Source of the DNA: Bacillus sp. FJAT-22090
GTDB taxonomy: Bacteria > Bacillota > Bacilli > Bacillales_A > Planococcaceae
DNA length: 46,902 nt
Assembly (NCBI RefSeq): GCF_007676755.1
Contig: NZ_VEBK01000022.1
Coordinates: 1 to 46,902 of the forward strand
Direction: 5' to 3'
Shown here: one piece after another, positions 24,845 to 33,400 of the stretch
How positions within the stretch are numbered: the first letter of the stretch is position 1
How the letters are laid out: the number at the start of each line of letters is the position of its first letter
Program-made: the position numbers and the translations under genes
Notes under the pieces: model-generated
What the model was told of the DNA's origin: nothing
What the model saw: the letters and a program-made list of their open reading frames with translations, nothing else
The model's database searches: none

Positions 24845-25102
24845 ATGACTGAGTACAATAAAGAAGAATTGAAAATGTTAAATCAAGTCCTATTTGCTCT
24901 TTTTCTAGTGGCTGACTTTGCATTGTTTTTACATATTACTAATAATGAGTTTCCTTGGTTTGCGCTATTAGGCTCTGGTATCGGTTTAAGTATTATTGTT
25001 ATTTGCTGGACAGAGAAAAAAGTTACATATTTCATCGGTTCTTTACTTGCATTTACAATAGTATTTTCCATCATTTATAATTGGCATACTTTAATAAGCT
25101 AA
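24845..25102 (+). CDS. Small three-helix membrane protein, unknown function
   Basis: An 85-residue protein of unrecognised family. A short acidic/basic N-terminus (MTEYNKEELKML) is followed by three hydrophobic segments at ~13-30, ~37-53 and ~60-79. The AAAGGAGAAATAAA ribosome site is strong and the codon pattern is normal, so I regard it as real. It is transcribed divergently from tatC and alone. I cannot assign a role. Confidence 0.7.
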   Translation: MTEYNKEELKMLNQVLFALFLVADFALFLHITNNEFPWFALLGSGIGLSIIVICWTEKKVTYFIGSLLAFTIVFSIIYNWHTLIS

Positions 25103-25229
25103 TAAATTTTTTTTAGCTAATACTTAGCTAGTTAAACAGTATGAAATGATGATACCAATACATAACGCAGGTAGTGTAATTACGGACAAAGCCTAGTAAC
25201 ATCTGTGTTTTCTTACAAACTGCAAATAA

Positions 25230-25271
25230 AACTCCCTTAAACGTTTTTAAAAGCGATTAAGGGAGTTTTTT
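25230..25271 (+). terminator. Terminator after the small membrane protein gene
   Basis: AACTCCCTTAA pairs with TTAAGGGAGTT, with a further CGTTTT/AAAAGCG inner stem, then T6. The rest of the 307-base gap 25103-25409 shows nothing recognisable. Confidence 0.88.
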
Positions 25272-25409
25272 GCTATTTTAGTATATACAAAAAGAGAAAT
25301 ATCTGTAGTAAAAGCACAAAAAATTTTGTGTCCCGAAGTACTTGTTTTCTTCATATGCGAGTATATAATTTTAGCATATCCTTTATTATTTATAGAATGG
25401 GCGGAGTTA

Positions 25410-26606
25410 ATGAGACCATATAATGAGAAGATTAGTATTTATCATGGAATGGCATCAACCATAGCACTTAACTTTTCGAATAATTTTTTTCCGATTTTCG
25501 CCATTACAATATTAGGGGCTTCTAATTACCAAGTTGGATTAATTAGTTCGTTGCCTCCGTTGCTTGCATTGTTAATGACTATTCCTGCAGCAATTCTATT
25601 AAACCGGGCTAATGCTCAAAAGAGGTTAGTAGCAATATCTGTGCTGCTTGCTCGTTTCATGTTTTTACTCATTGTAGTTGTCGTTTATTTGCCTTCTTTT
25701 TCCCTTCAAGCATGGGTGTTTTTGGGGATTATTGCTTTCATTAGTGTGCCGAACACGGTAGCGAATGTAGGTTGGCAAACTCTTATAAGTGGAATGATTG
25801 AGGAATCTAGAAGAGGACAGTTTTTCAGTGACCGCAATCGTTTGCTGACAATGGTTGGGTTAGTATCCACATTGCTTATAGGGATTTTAATGAAAGATGC
25901 TTCAGAAAGTATTATTGCATATCAAGTACTATTTGCTCTTGCTTTTGCCTTTGGGTTATTAGAAGTACTATTCTTATTAAAACATGAAGAAGCTGTCCAA
26001 ATAGATAGTAGTCTAGTTAAGAAGAAATCAATGGATTGGACTATTTTTCGCAATAGCAACTATGTTTGGTTTTTAGCAGCCGCTCTTTTTTTTAACTTTG
26101 CCTGGCAGATGGCATGGGGATTATTTAATATTTATAATGTACGCATAGCTGGTGCAACAATCTTTTGGATTAGTATGTTTTCGGTTGGCAGCATGCTTAT
26201 GCAATTTTTAACATTCCCGCTTTGGAAGAAATGGGCTGACAAGTATTCTAATTTGCGTATCTTTATATGGGCAGCAGTTGGTATGGCTACAACTCCTTTT
26301 TTAGTTGTGCTCTCTACAAACTTGTATTATTTAACGTTAATACAAACAACTTCGGGTTTCTTTTTGTCTGGTACCGTATTAATTTTATTTAATTTATTGT
26401 TAGAGAAATCACCAGAACCATCTCGTACGTATTGTATTACAACGTATAATGTTTTACTTGCATTTGTCGCATTTATCGCTCCTCAAGTGGGTATTTGGTT
26501 TTTAGGTCAAGTTGGAATGGATAGGGCGATGTATATAAGCTCCGCGTTAAGACTATTAAGTGCTGGTGGATTTTTGTATGTTTATTTACGACATAGACAG
26601 CATTAA
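25410..26606 (+). CDS. MFS transporter
   Basis: A 398-residue membrane protein with about twelve hydrophobic helices in two halves and a short hydrophilic centre (KHEEAVQIDSSLVKKKSMDW). It belongs to the major facilitator superfamily by layout; the loop 2-3 motif A is weak, reading SNYQVGLISSLPPLLALLMTIPAAILLNR. ATG 25410 with GGGCGGAG upstream is chosen over an in-frame ATG 84 bases earlier, which would add a non-homologous extension. Substrate unknown, most likely an efflux role. Confidence 0.82.
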   Translation: MRPYNEKISIYHGMASTIALNFSNNFFPIFAITILGASNYQVGLISSLPPLLALLMTIPAAILLNRANAQKRLVAISVLLARFMFLLIVVVVYLPSFSLQAWVFLGIIAFISVPNTVANVGWQTLISGMIEESRRGQFFSDRNRLLTMVGLVSTLLIGILMKDASESIIAYQVLFALAFAFGLLEVLFLLKHEEAVQIDSSLVKKKSMDWTIFRNSNYVWFLAAALFFNFAWQMAWGLFNIYNVRIAGATIFWISMFSVGSMLMQFLTFPLWKKWADKYSNLRIFIWAAVGMATTPFLVVLSTNLYYLTLIQTTSGFFLSGTVLILFNLLLEKSPEPSRTYCITTYNVLLAFVAFIAPQVGIWFLGQVGMDRAMYISSALRLLSAGGFLYVYLRHRQH

Positions 26607-26607
26607 A

Positions 26608-26667
26608 ATTACCGAAAAGAAGGTGGATGGTTTGCCAGAACCATTCCCTTTAAGCTTTTTCGGTAAT
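26608..26667. terminator. Long interrupted hairpin, probable bidirectional terminator
   Basis: ATTACCGAAAAG/CTTTTTCGGTAAT enclose a second stem GGATGGTT/AACCATTCC with loop TGCCAG. It lies just after the MFS stop and between convergent genes. Confidence 0.75.
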
Positions 26668-26701
26668 AATTTGGTCAACTTGTAACCCCATATAAGATAT
26701 C

Positions 26702-26740
26702 TTCTACAAACTTGTCCTGTTCAATTGCAGGTTTGTAGAA
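26702..26740. repeat. Inverted repeat TTCTACAAAC...GTTTGTAGAA
   Basis: A 13-base arm at 26702-26714 pairs with 26728-26740. Further CTACA and GTAG motifs follow to ~26815, hinting at decayed copies. It may terminate the glycosyltransferase transcript from the right. Confidence 0.5.
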
Positions 26741-26897
26741 AGACTACAATTTGAATATAAACCTGCCTCTACAAGACCTACAGGTATTTGTCGAGCTTGT
26801 TTGTATGAGTGGAGAAACTTAATCTCTTCTGGTCGGTTTCAGAAAACATTTGTTATTTTCATTCATAACATCTTTCTTTCTTCCAATTCTCAGCATG

Positions 26898-28499
26898 TTA
26901 CCTTAAGAGTATTTTAGATATATTACCATCAACTTCTTCGAAATCGGCAGTATATTCATTTCCCCAACGTTGTAACATTTCATTTGTAATCATGCGGAAT
27001 TGACGATTCAGTAATTCTTTTTCTATAACTGTGATATTCTGAGGGTGTCTGCGTTGATGATAGAGGGTTTCATCAATCCAGTGAACTTTAAACTGTTCGG
27101 CTACTCGTAAATACATCATAAAATCATCGGCAACGAGCGGTTCCTCGTATAACGAGGTCATCCATCCGTTCAATTTTTTTAGAGCTGATAGCCTATACAT
27201 ACGCGGGCAGTGTGTTTGGAAGTTTTGTAATACTTCATACTTGTTTGTACTAGGAACTCCTTTATATACAGGACCCTCAACTAATTGCCCATTCTCCTCA
27301 AACCAAATTTGGCGATTCGCAAAAGTCATCCCTACTTTGGTGGATAGAGCATCCATTTCATTGACCATGATCTCTAAAGTGTTTGAGTCAATCCAGTCAT
27401 CCCCGTCTAATTCAAGTACATATTTACCTAGTACATATCGTAAGCCGATATTTAGCGCCTCCGCTTTATGTCTCTTATCTAGATGAACAGGAATCAATCT
27501 CAAGTCCCTGACAGAGTATACTTCTTGTAATGTACCGTCAGTTGAACCAACATCTAGAACGACAATATGAAAATTAGAATAGGTTTGATCTAAAACACTC
27601 TGTATACAGTTTTTAATATACTTTTCGTGGTTATGTGCAGTGATGATAACTGTAACTTTTGGTATATCCCCGTTTTTTTGTCTGTGGTCCACGCTAGCAT
27701 CCATGCTTTGGATAAATAATTCTTCTGTTGGTGTGATTGTTGTTAAAGAGTGTTTGCCATTTAACCGGTACTCCATCAACGACTCAGGTATGAAATGGAA
27801 ATTTCCAAGTGGCATTAACCTTATCCAAAATTCATAATCAGAAACCAACCCATACTTCGGGTCATAGCCATCTGCCTTTTCATATGCTTCTCTCGTGAAA
27901 AGGAAGGATGCTCCAATGAAACAAGTCAGCATAATTTCCTCTTTGGGTCTTCTCATCATGTTAAATAAGGCTGTATACCAAGCGAGTCCAAAGGAGTGAG
28001 ATAATCCTTGTTCATCAATAGGTTGATACATGGAATAAACGAGTACAGTGTCCGAAGGAGCGTTATTCATCGTCTCTACTAATCTTTTGAGGAAATCAGG
28101 TTTTTGCCTATTATCACTAGATATCCAAGTTAGATAAGGACAGTCTAGCAAATGCTCATATCCTTCATTTAGAGAATAAGCAATTCCTTTGTTCTCTGTA
28201 CGATGAATAATAGAATAGCTGCATGTGAGCATTTCTGATGCCTCGTAGATTGCTTTCACCGTTTCCTCATTTGCACCATCAATTACAATTACTAACTGGA
28301 AATTTCGAAAGGTTTGGTTTTCTATTGCTTGTATACATTCCATTAAATAATTTCTCTCTTGGTCATATACGGGTAGTACGATGCCCACTTTACTATTATT
28401 CTTGTTGTCGTCTCTACTCAGATTACTATTTTTTCTTAACCGTTTTGGCTGTAGTTTATTGTACATTCGGTTGTACCATCTAATCTTCTTTAAAAACAT
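26898..28499 (-). CDS. Two-domain family 2 glycosyltransferase
   Basis: A 533-residue cytoplasmic protein with two GT-A domains in tandem: the first (~38-270) starts VGIVLPVYDQERNYL and contains a DDN-like SSDNRQKPDFL acidic motif; the second (~285-510) starts VTVIITAHNHEKYI and contains LELDGDDWIDSNTLE, the DxD nucleotide-sugar/metal site. It probably extends a surface or cell-wall polysaccharide. No other polysaccharide gene is adjacent. ATG 28499 fits AAAGGAGA; an in-frame ATG at 28532 would place that site inside the gene. Confidence 0.88.
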   Translation of the reverse strand: MFLKKIRWYNRMYNKLQPKRLRKNSNLSRDDNKNNSKVGIVLPVYDQERNYLMECIQAIENQTFRNFQLVIVIDGANEETVKAIYEASEMLTCSYSIIHRTENKGIAYSLNEGYEHLLDCPYLTWISSDNRQKPDFLKRLVETMNNAPSDTVLVYSMYQPIDEQGLSHSFGLAWYTALFNMMRRPKEEIMLTCFIGASFLFTREAYEKADGYDPKYGLVSDYEFWIRLMPLGNFHFIPESLMEYRLNGKHSLTTITPTEELFIQSMDASVDHRQKNGDIPKVTVIITAHNHEKYIKNCIQSVLDQTYSNFHIVVLDVGSTDGTLQEVYSVRDLRLIPVHLDKRHKAEALNIGLRYVLGKYVLELDGDDWIDSNTLEIMVNEMDALSTKVGMTFANRQIWFEENGQLVEGPVYKGVPSTNKYEVLQNFQTHCPRMYRLSALKKLNGWMTSLYEEPLVADDFMMYLRVAEQFKVHWIDETLYHQRRHPQNITVIEKELLNRQFRMITNEMLQRWGNEYTADFEEVDGNISKILLR

Positions 28500-28640
28500 G
28501 TTAGTTCTCCTTTCATAGTTACTTAACGGCATAGAAACCGTTAGTAAAGTAGTCTATGATATTATTAAGAACTTGAAAGGGCTTTTTTCCTTTTTAAATA
28601 GTAAAGCAATATTTAAATATTAAACATCTAAAACAAATAG

Positions 28641-28669
28641 AGCCCTCGGAAACAATTATCCGACGGGCT
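28641..28669 (-). terminator. Imperfect hairpin after the tetR gene
   Basis: AGCCC/GGGCT and TCGGA/TCCGA form an interrupted stem. On the minus strand it is followed by CTATTTGTTTT, a modest U tract that would end the ABC-tetR operon. Confidence 0.5.
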
Positions 28670-28696
28670 TGGGAGACTATTATTTCGTTAGTAAAA

Positions 28697-29347
28697 TCAA
28701 TGTTGTTTCTGTCCTATTCCATGAAGGATAAACTGTATAGTCCGCTCTGTTTCTAATTCGTCATCCCATTCACTTTCTGGGAAGAATATATAACGGGAAA
28801 ATAAGTATCCAAATATACTAGTAACGGCTAGTCTGGCCATGCTAACAGGTGGCATGTCGATCAATTGTCCTCTATTCTGAAAGTCTTTAATAATAGCCAA
28901 AATACGTTCATATGTTTTTTTGGCGATTTGTTCAATAAATTGTTCTTTCAATTCGGGTTGAAATGGAATCTCTTGAATCATAATCTTTATAACGGGAAGA
29001 AGCTTTTTAATAATTACTCTTCGATTTTCGATGGTTTCTCTTAAAAAATCTTCTACATTTTCATAAGGACGATCTAATACTTTATGGAAATCATTCACAA
29101 TGAATGGACCAATTAGCCTTGTCATAAGTGGAGCTACGATAGAAACAAGTAGTTCTTTTTTTGTTCTATAATGTCGGAAGATAGTTCCTTCCGCCACCCC
29201 CGCTTTTTTAGCAATTTCACTTGTAGAAGTAGCAGCGTATCCTTTTTCAGAAAAGGATTCAATGGCAGCAGTTATAATTTTTTTTTGCTTATCTGTTAAC
29301 TTTTCTTCATCAAATAATTGTTGCAACAATAATTCATCTTCAGACAT
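28697..29347 (-). CDS. TetR-family regulator of the ABC-2 exporter
   Basis: A 216-residue protein. The helix-turn-helix is at ~33-65 (GYAATSTSEIAKKAGVAEGT then IFRHYRTKKELL), followed by an all-helical ligand domain. It is the last gene of a minus-strand operon, 28 bases after the permease. A perfect TetR-style palindrome at the operon promoter suggests it represses its own operon and is released by an exported compound. Confidence 0.88.
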   Translation of the reverse strand: MSEDELLLQQLFDEEKLTDKQKKIITAAIESFSEKGYAATSTSEIAKKAGVAEGTIFRHYRTKKELLVSIVAPLMTRLIGPFIVNDFHKVLDRPYENVEDFLRETIENRRVIIKKLLPVIKIMIQEIPFQPELKEQFIEQIAKKTYERILAIIKDFQNRGQLIDMPPVSMARLAVTSIFGYLFSRYIFFPESEWDDELETERTIQFILHGIGQKQH

Positions 29348-29375
29348 TGCGTACTCCTCTCAAACAATATTGCTT

Positions 29376-30416
29376 TTAAATTTTCCGGTACTTTTTTAAA
29401 GTAACGATGTTTAGCGCAACAAACACTAGTGCAAATCCTAATAAAACAAACAGATCATTTTTTATTGTATTTATCCCTAAGCCTTTATACATCACATCCA
29501 CTAACGCATTTCCACCATAATACATGGGCATACATTTTGCAATAACCTGCATCCACTCAGGCATTCCTTCAAAAGGCAAAATACCGGCAAAGAAAACCTG
29601 GGGGACGATTGCAATAGGTATAAACTGCATCATTTGAAATTCTGAATTTGCATAAGCGGACAATAAAATTCCAAGTAACAATGCAACTAAAGCTAACGAC
29701 AAATTAATCAAAATAACATTCCAAATTGAGCCAACAAGCATAATATCTAACACTTTGACAGCATAGATAACAACAATCAGCGTTTGAATAATAGCAAATA
29801 GCCCATAGCCGATTAAATAGCCAAACACAATATCTCTTCTCTGAATAGGAGTTGCCATTAAGCGGTCTAATGTACCGGTAGTTCGTTCTCGAAGTAAACC
29901 GATACCAGAAATAAGAAAGACAAAAAAGAAAACAAAGAAACCAACTAAAATAGGACTTAATTGATCAAAAAACGTAGTTTCAGCATTTCCGTATATATAA
30001 GACGTATGAATGCCATTTGTTTTTGTACTACTCACATTGATAGGAGAAAGAGCCTGCATTATTTTTGTTTGTAAAACCTTCGAAGAGGAGGGTTGATCAT
30101 TCGTTAGAGTAAGTCGGATATTCTCTCCTTTTACTTGAAGAACCCCATCTAAATTATCATCTAGTATAAGTGCATTTACATTCTTGACTTGATTATATTG
30201 AACGACTGCAACATCTTTGTTTGTTAGTTGCTCTACAAGATAGTCCTCCACTCCTATTACGCCTAATTTAGGAAAGGTTGCGTCGCTAGATAGTAAATAA
30301 TGTAACAAAGTTAAAATGACTAAAGGTGCGATCATCATTAAAGCAAGTGTTCGTTTATCTCGTAGCATTTGTATACAAACCCGTTTAACTAGTGCGATTG
30401 TTCTCAACCTTTTCAC
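29376..30416 (-). CDS. ABC-2 type exporter permease
   Basis: A 346-residue membrane protein of the ABC2_membrane_3/YhgE-like kind. An N-terminal helix (~25-42) and a large extracytoplasmic domain (~45-160) precede five helices (~165-340), with the conserved RERTTGTLDRLMATPIQRRDI segment before TM3. It overlaps the ATPase gene by 32 bases. The pair is a typical bacterial drug, antibiotic or lipid exporter; the substrate is not evident. Confidence 0.88.
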   Translation of the reverse strand: MKRLRTIALVKRVCIQMLRDKRTLALMMIAPLVILTLLHYLLSSDATFPKLGVIGVEDYLVEQLTNKDVAVVQYNQVKNVNALILDDNLDGVLQVKGENIRLTLTNDQPSSSKVLQTKIMQALSPINVSSTKTNGIHTSYIYGNAETTFFDQLSPILVGFFVFFFVFLISGIGLLRERTTGTLDRLMATPIQRRDIVFGYLIGYGLFAIIQTLIVVIYAVKVLDIMLVGSIWNVILINLSLALVALLLGILLSAYANSEFQMMQFIPIAIVPQVFFAGILPFEGMPEWMQVIAKCMPMYYGGNALVDVMYKGLGINTIKNDLFVLLGFALVFVALNIVTLKKYRKI

Positions 30417-31125
30417 CCCCCGCTTTTAAGAATACCTCTTCTAAATTATCAGTTTGATAAAGATTTTTTAATATTGACGGAGAACCATTGGAAATTATTT
30501 CTCCCTCTCTCACCATGGCTAGCTGATCACATTTTTCAGCTTCATCCATCACATGAGTAGTGATTAGTATTGTTTTTCCTTCCTCTTTTAACCGATGAAT
30601 TTCTGCCCAAATAGACTTTCGTAATTCGGGATCTATTCCGACTGTTGGCTCATCTAGTATTAATACTTGAGGGTCATGTATTAATGCAATGGCTAATGAA
30701 AGTCGCCGCTTCATCCCTCCAGAATAGTTCTGTACTTTTTTAGACAAATGGGGCGTCAAGTCAACTAAGTCAGCTGCGTAAGCAATTCGTTTCTTTTGCA
30801 CTTCTTTGCTTAATCTATACAAGGAAGCAAAAAAAGCAAGATTCTCTTGACCGGTTAAATCATTGTATAGTGCATCTGCCTGTGCCATGTATCCAATACT
30901 TTGTAACAGTTTCAAATTAGGAACTTTTGTATTTAGTACTTGTACTTGCCCGCTAGAAGGTTGATCCATTCCTACAATGAGTTTGACTAATGTCGTTTTA
31001 CCTGATCCGGAAGGACCGATCAAACCCAAAATTTGTCCGGCATTTACTGATAAACTAATGTTATTTAAGACTATTTTTTTCCCGAATTGTTTACTGACTT
31101 GGTCTAATATAATTGTTGAAATCAT
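30385..31125 (-). CDS. ABC-2 type exporter ATPase
   Basis: A 246-residue ATPase with Walker A GPSGSGKT (~35-42), signature YSGGMKRRLSLAIAL, Walker B VLILDEPTVGID and switch TTHVMDEA. The SGGM signature and GID end are those of exporter ATPases such as CcmA/NatA/DrrA. The first gene of the ATPase-permease-TetR operon; RBS TAGGAGG. Confidence 0.92.
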   Translation of the reverse strand: MISTIILDQVSKQFGKKIVLNNISLSVNAGQILGLIGPSGSGKTTLVKLIVGMDQPSSGQVQVLNTKVPNLKLLQSIGYMAQADALYNDLTGQENLAFFASLYRLSKEVQKKRIAYAADLVDLTPHLSKKVQNYSGGMKRRLSLAIALIHDPQVLILDEPTVGIDPELRKSIWAEIHRLKEEGKTILITTHVMDEAEKCDQLAMVREGEIISNGSPSILKNLYQTDNLEEVFLKAGGEKVENNRTS

Positions 31126-31145
31126 TTATAAAAACCTCCTACCCA

Positions 31146-31169
31146 AATAGTGAGTGATTACTCACTATT
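31146..31169. promoter_or_regulatory. TetR-type operator at the exporter promoter
   Basis: AATAGTGAGT (31146-31155) and ACTCACTATT (31160-31169) are perfect inverted arms around GATT. The palindrome sits directly downstream of the -10 box, where a repressor would block initiation. Confidence 0.75.
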
Positions 31170-31197
31170 ATTATATATTTAAAGCATACTTGGTCAA
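31170..31197 (-). promoter_or_regulatory. Sigma-A promoter of the ABC exporter-tetR operon
   Basis: On the minus strand TTGACC (31197-31192) and TATAAT (31175-31170) are 16 bases apart. The operator begins at the next base. Confidence 0.75.
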
Positions 31198-31238
31198 TAG
31201 CAATTTGGTAAAATATACGAAAGAACGGGGTGAACAGA

Positions 31239-31595
31239 ATGGTAGTGAAATTGAAACGTGCATATGAAGAACCTTCTACGGAAGATGGCATCCGTATACT
31301 AGTTGATCGGTTGTGGCCAAGAGGTGTAACTAAAGAAGAATTGAGGATTGACCATTGGCTAAAGGAGATTGCCCCTTCAAACGAGCTACGAAAATGGTTT
31401 AATCATGAGGAAGATAAATTCGATGAATTTAAAACTAAGTACAAAAAAGAGTTAAAGCAAGCTCAATTGAAAGAGTTGTTGCAACTGATTACGGAGAGTA
31501 AGAAAGATGTAACGTTAATATATGGAGCGAAAAACGTGGAATATAATCATGCTATTGTTTTAAAAGAAATGTTAGAGGAAAGTAAAATAGAATAA
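31239..31595 (+). CDS. DUF488 (YeaO-like) protein
   Basis: A 118-residue DUF488 protein. The family core is clear: VDRLWPRGVTKEELRIDHWLKEIAPSNELRKWFNH and TLIYGAKNVEYNHAIVLKEML. YeaO-like proteins are small, cytoplasmic and uncharacterised. ATG 31239 is chosen because GGGGTG lies about seven bases before it; an in-frame GTG at 31230 overlaps that site. It is divergent from the exporter operon, so the palindrome at 31146 could influence both. Confidence 0.87.
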   Translation: MVVKLKRAYEEPSTEDGIRILVDRLWPRGVTKEELRIDHWLKEIAPSNELRKWFNHEEDKFDEFKTKYKKELKQAQLKELLQLITESKKDVTLIYGAKNVEYNHAIVLKEMLEESKIE

Positions 31596-31709
31596 TCAAA
31601 TCAGGAAAGTAAAACGATAGAAGAAAGTGTTTCATATCAAAGTTTTACTCTGATCATTGGTTTTACTAGTAGTGAAAAGTTCCACGGGAAACAATTTTCG
31701 ACATTTCAT

Positions 31710-32355
31710 ATGGATTATCAAGAAGATACGATAGAAATCGGCATGATTGGAGATATCCTGTTGCATTCTCCATTGTACAAGTACGATAGTTTTATAACCT
31801 CTTTTGAACCAATCCAAGAAGAATTAGAATTAGTAGATATTCTATTAGCCAACCAAGAATCTATCCCAGCCGGTGTGAAGTTTGGATTATCAGGCTATCC
31901 TGACTTTTCCAGTCCTTCTCATATTATTGGTGATTTTAAAAAAAGTTGGTGTAGATATAATTTCAATGGCAAATAATCATACACTGGATCAAAAATTGCG
32001 GATGCCAAGTAGATATTATCTTTGGTCACCATCCGCATGTTATCCAACCATATGAAGAAATAACAACAAGCAGTGGTCACCGAATACATGTGTTTTATTC
32101 GCTAGGAATTTCTTTTCTGCACAGAATATGGAGAATACGAATGTCGGTGTTATTGCAAAGTTAAAGATTTTAAGGAAAATTATCAATAGCAAACAAGTAC
32201 TAGCTATTGAAAATCCAAACTTTATATCTACTGCAGTTGTGGAAGGAGAACCTTTCAGTATTCACAGATTGAGTAATGTTGAAAGTAAGATAGGACTGAC
32301 TGATGAGAGGGTTCAAAAACAGATATTTTCTAGCTGCAACTGCCAGCCTAAATGA
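31710..32355 (+). pseudogene. CapA/PgsA-like (poly-gamma-glutamate capsule) gene remnant
   Basis: Fragments in different frames read as one CapA-family metallophosphatase-like protein: IGMIGDILLHSPLY and LLANQESIPAG in the first frame; VGVDIISMANNHTLDQK in the second; DIIFGHHPHVIQPYEE to VFYSLG in another; then FSAQNMENTNVGVIAKL. The first shift is an extra A in the A7 run 31938-31944. A stretch of the family is missing near 32000, consistent with a deletion, and a single-base loss shifts the frame near 32105. There is no start with a ribosome site and the N-terminal signal region is absent. Non-functional. Confidence 0.82.
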
Positions 32356-32377
32356 ATCCAGAAAAATTATTTGATGT

Positions 32378-32405
32378 CCTCCATCCTGTCAATTTAAGAT
32401 GGAGG
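32378..32405 (-). terminator. Hairpin at the end of the lysR gene
   Basis: CCTCCAT (32378-32384) pairs with ATGGAGG (32399-32405), overlapping the stop codon of the lysR gene. The U tract on the minus strand is weak. Confidence 0.4.
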
Positions 32406-33290
32406 GTTTAGTTTTTGTTTTAATATCTCCTTAAGAGCCATCACATGTCGCTTGTTTTCCATAATTGGAGAGCAGACACAAGAAAACAATCTTTTAAAGG
32501 GTGGATGGTTCAGTGGAAGAATAGAAAGAGTATGTTGTCGAATATCTCTGTCGATTGCATGTATGGATAGGAGGGACAATCCTTTCTTGCTATGAATAAT
32601 CGTTTCTTTAATCCCTTGGTTGCTACTAATGGTGAGTATCGATTTTACCTTCAATCCATTAGAGCGAATCATATGTTTTAAGTATTCCTGTGTGCCCGAA
32701 CCTTCCTCTCTCATTATCCACGTCTGGTTTTGAAGATCCGCCATATTTACTATCCCTTTTGACACCAATTCATGTTGTATAGATCCAACAATAAATAACT
32801 GGTCCTCCATGAAAGGCTCTACTCGCAATTCCTTTTCGTTTGTTTGACCTTCTATTAAACCAATATCTACATTTAGTAGTCGAACAGACTGCACAATTTC
32901 TTCTGTATTTCCTATAAATACTTCAAGTTCAAGATTCGGGTACATTGAATGGAGTTCCACTAGTAGCGGAGGTAAGACGTATTCACCAATCGTAAAGCTT
33001 GCACCTATGACTAGTTTTCCAATAATGTCATGGTGATGTTCGAGAATATCTGTTTGGGTTTTCTCATACATAGAAAGAATTTGTTTAGCACGTTCATATA
33101 AAATCTCTCCAGTAGGAGTGATCTTTAGTAATTTCGAAGAACGTATGAATAACTCTGTTTGAAACTCTTCTTCCAAATTTTTTATATGCACACTTACGGT
33201 TGGTTGTGAAATATGAAGAGTTTCTGCTGCTCTTGTGAAATTCTTAGTTTCGACTACTGTTATAAAGGTATTCAAGGCATCATAGTACAT
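32394..33290 (-). CDS. LysR-family regulator (CysL/YeiE-like)
   Basis: A 298-residue LysR protein. The winged helix lies at ~1-60 (FTRAAETLHISQPTVSVHIKNLEEEF) and the periplasmic-binding-protein-like effector domain from ~90. ATG 33290 (YYDALNTF follows) fits the family N-terminus better than the in-frame ATG at 33329. It is divergent from a YeiH-type exporter, the YeiE-YeiH arrangement, so it most likely activates that gene from a site in 33291-33400. Confidence 0.88.
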   Translation of the reverse strand: MYYDALNTFITVVETKNFTRAAETLHISQPTVSVHIKNLEEEFQTELFIRSSKLLKITPTGEILYERAKQILSMYEKTQTDILEHHHDIIGKLVIGASFTIGEYVLPPLLVELHSMYPNLELEVFIGNTEEIVQSVRLLNVDIGLIEGQTNEKELRVEPFMEDQLFIVGSIQHELVSKGIVNMADLQNQTWIMREEGSGTQEYLKHMIRSNGLKVKSILTISSNQGIKETIIHSKKGLSLLSIHAIDRDIRQHTLSILPLNHPPFKRLFSCVCSPIMENKRHVMALKEILKQKLNPPS

Positions 33291-33400
33291 GGGGACACAT
33301 CCAATCATTATAAATCTTAATAGTGTCAATTATATATATGTATTTTACTAATCATAGTAATTTCCGTAAAGTGAATTTGAGGAAGGGAGTGGAAGTGTTC

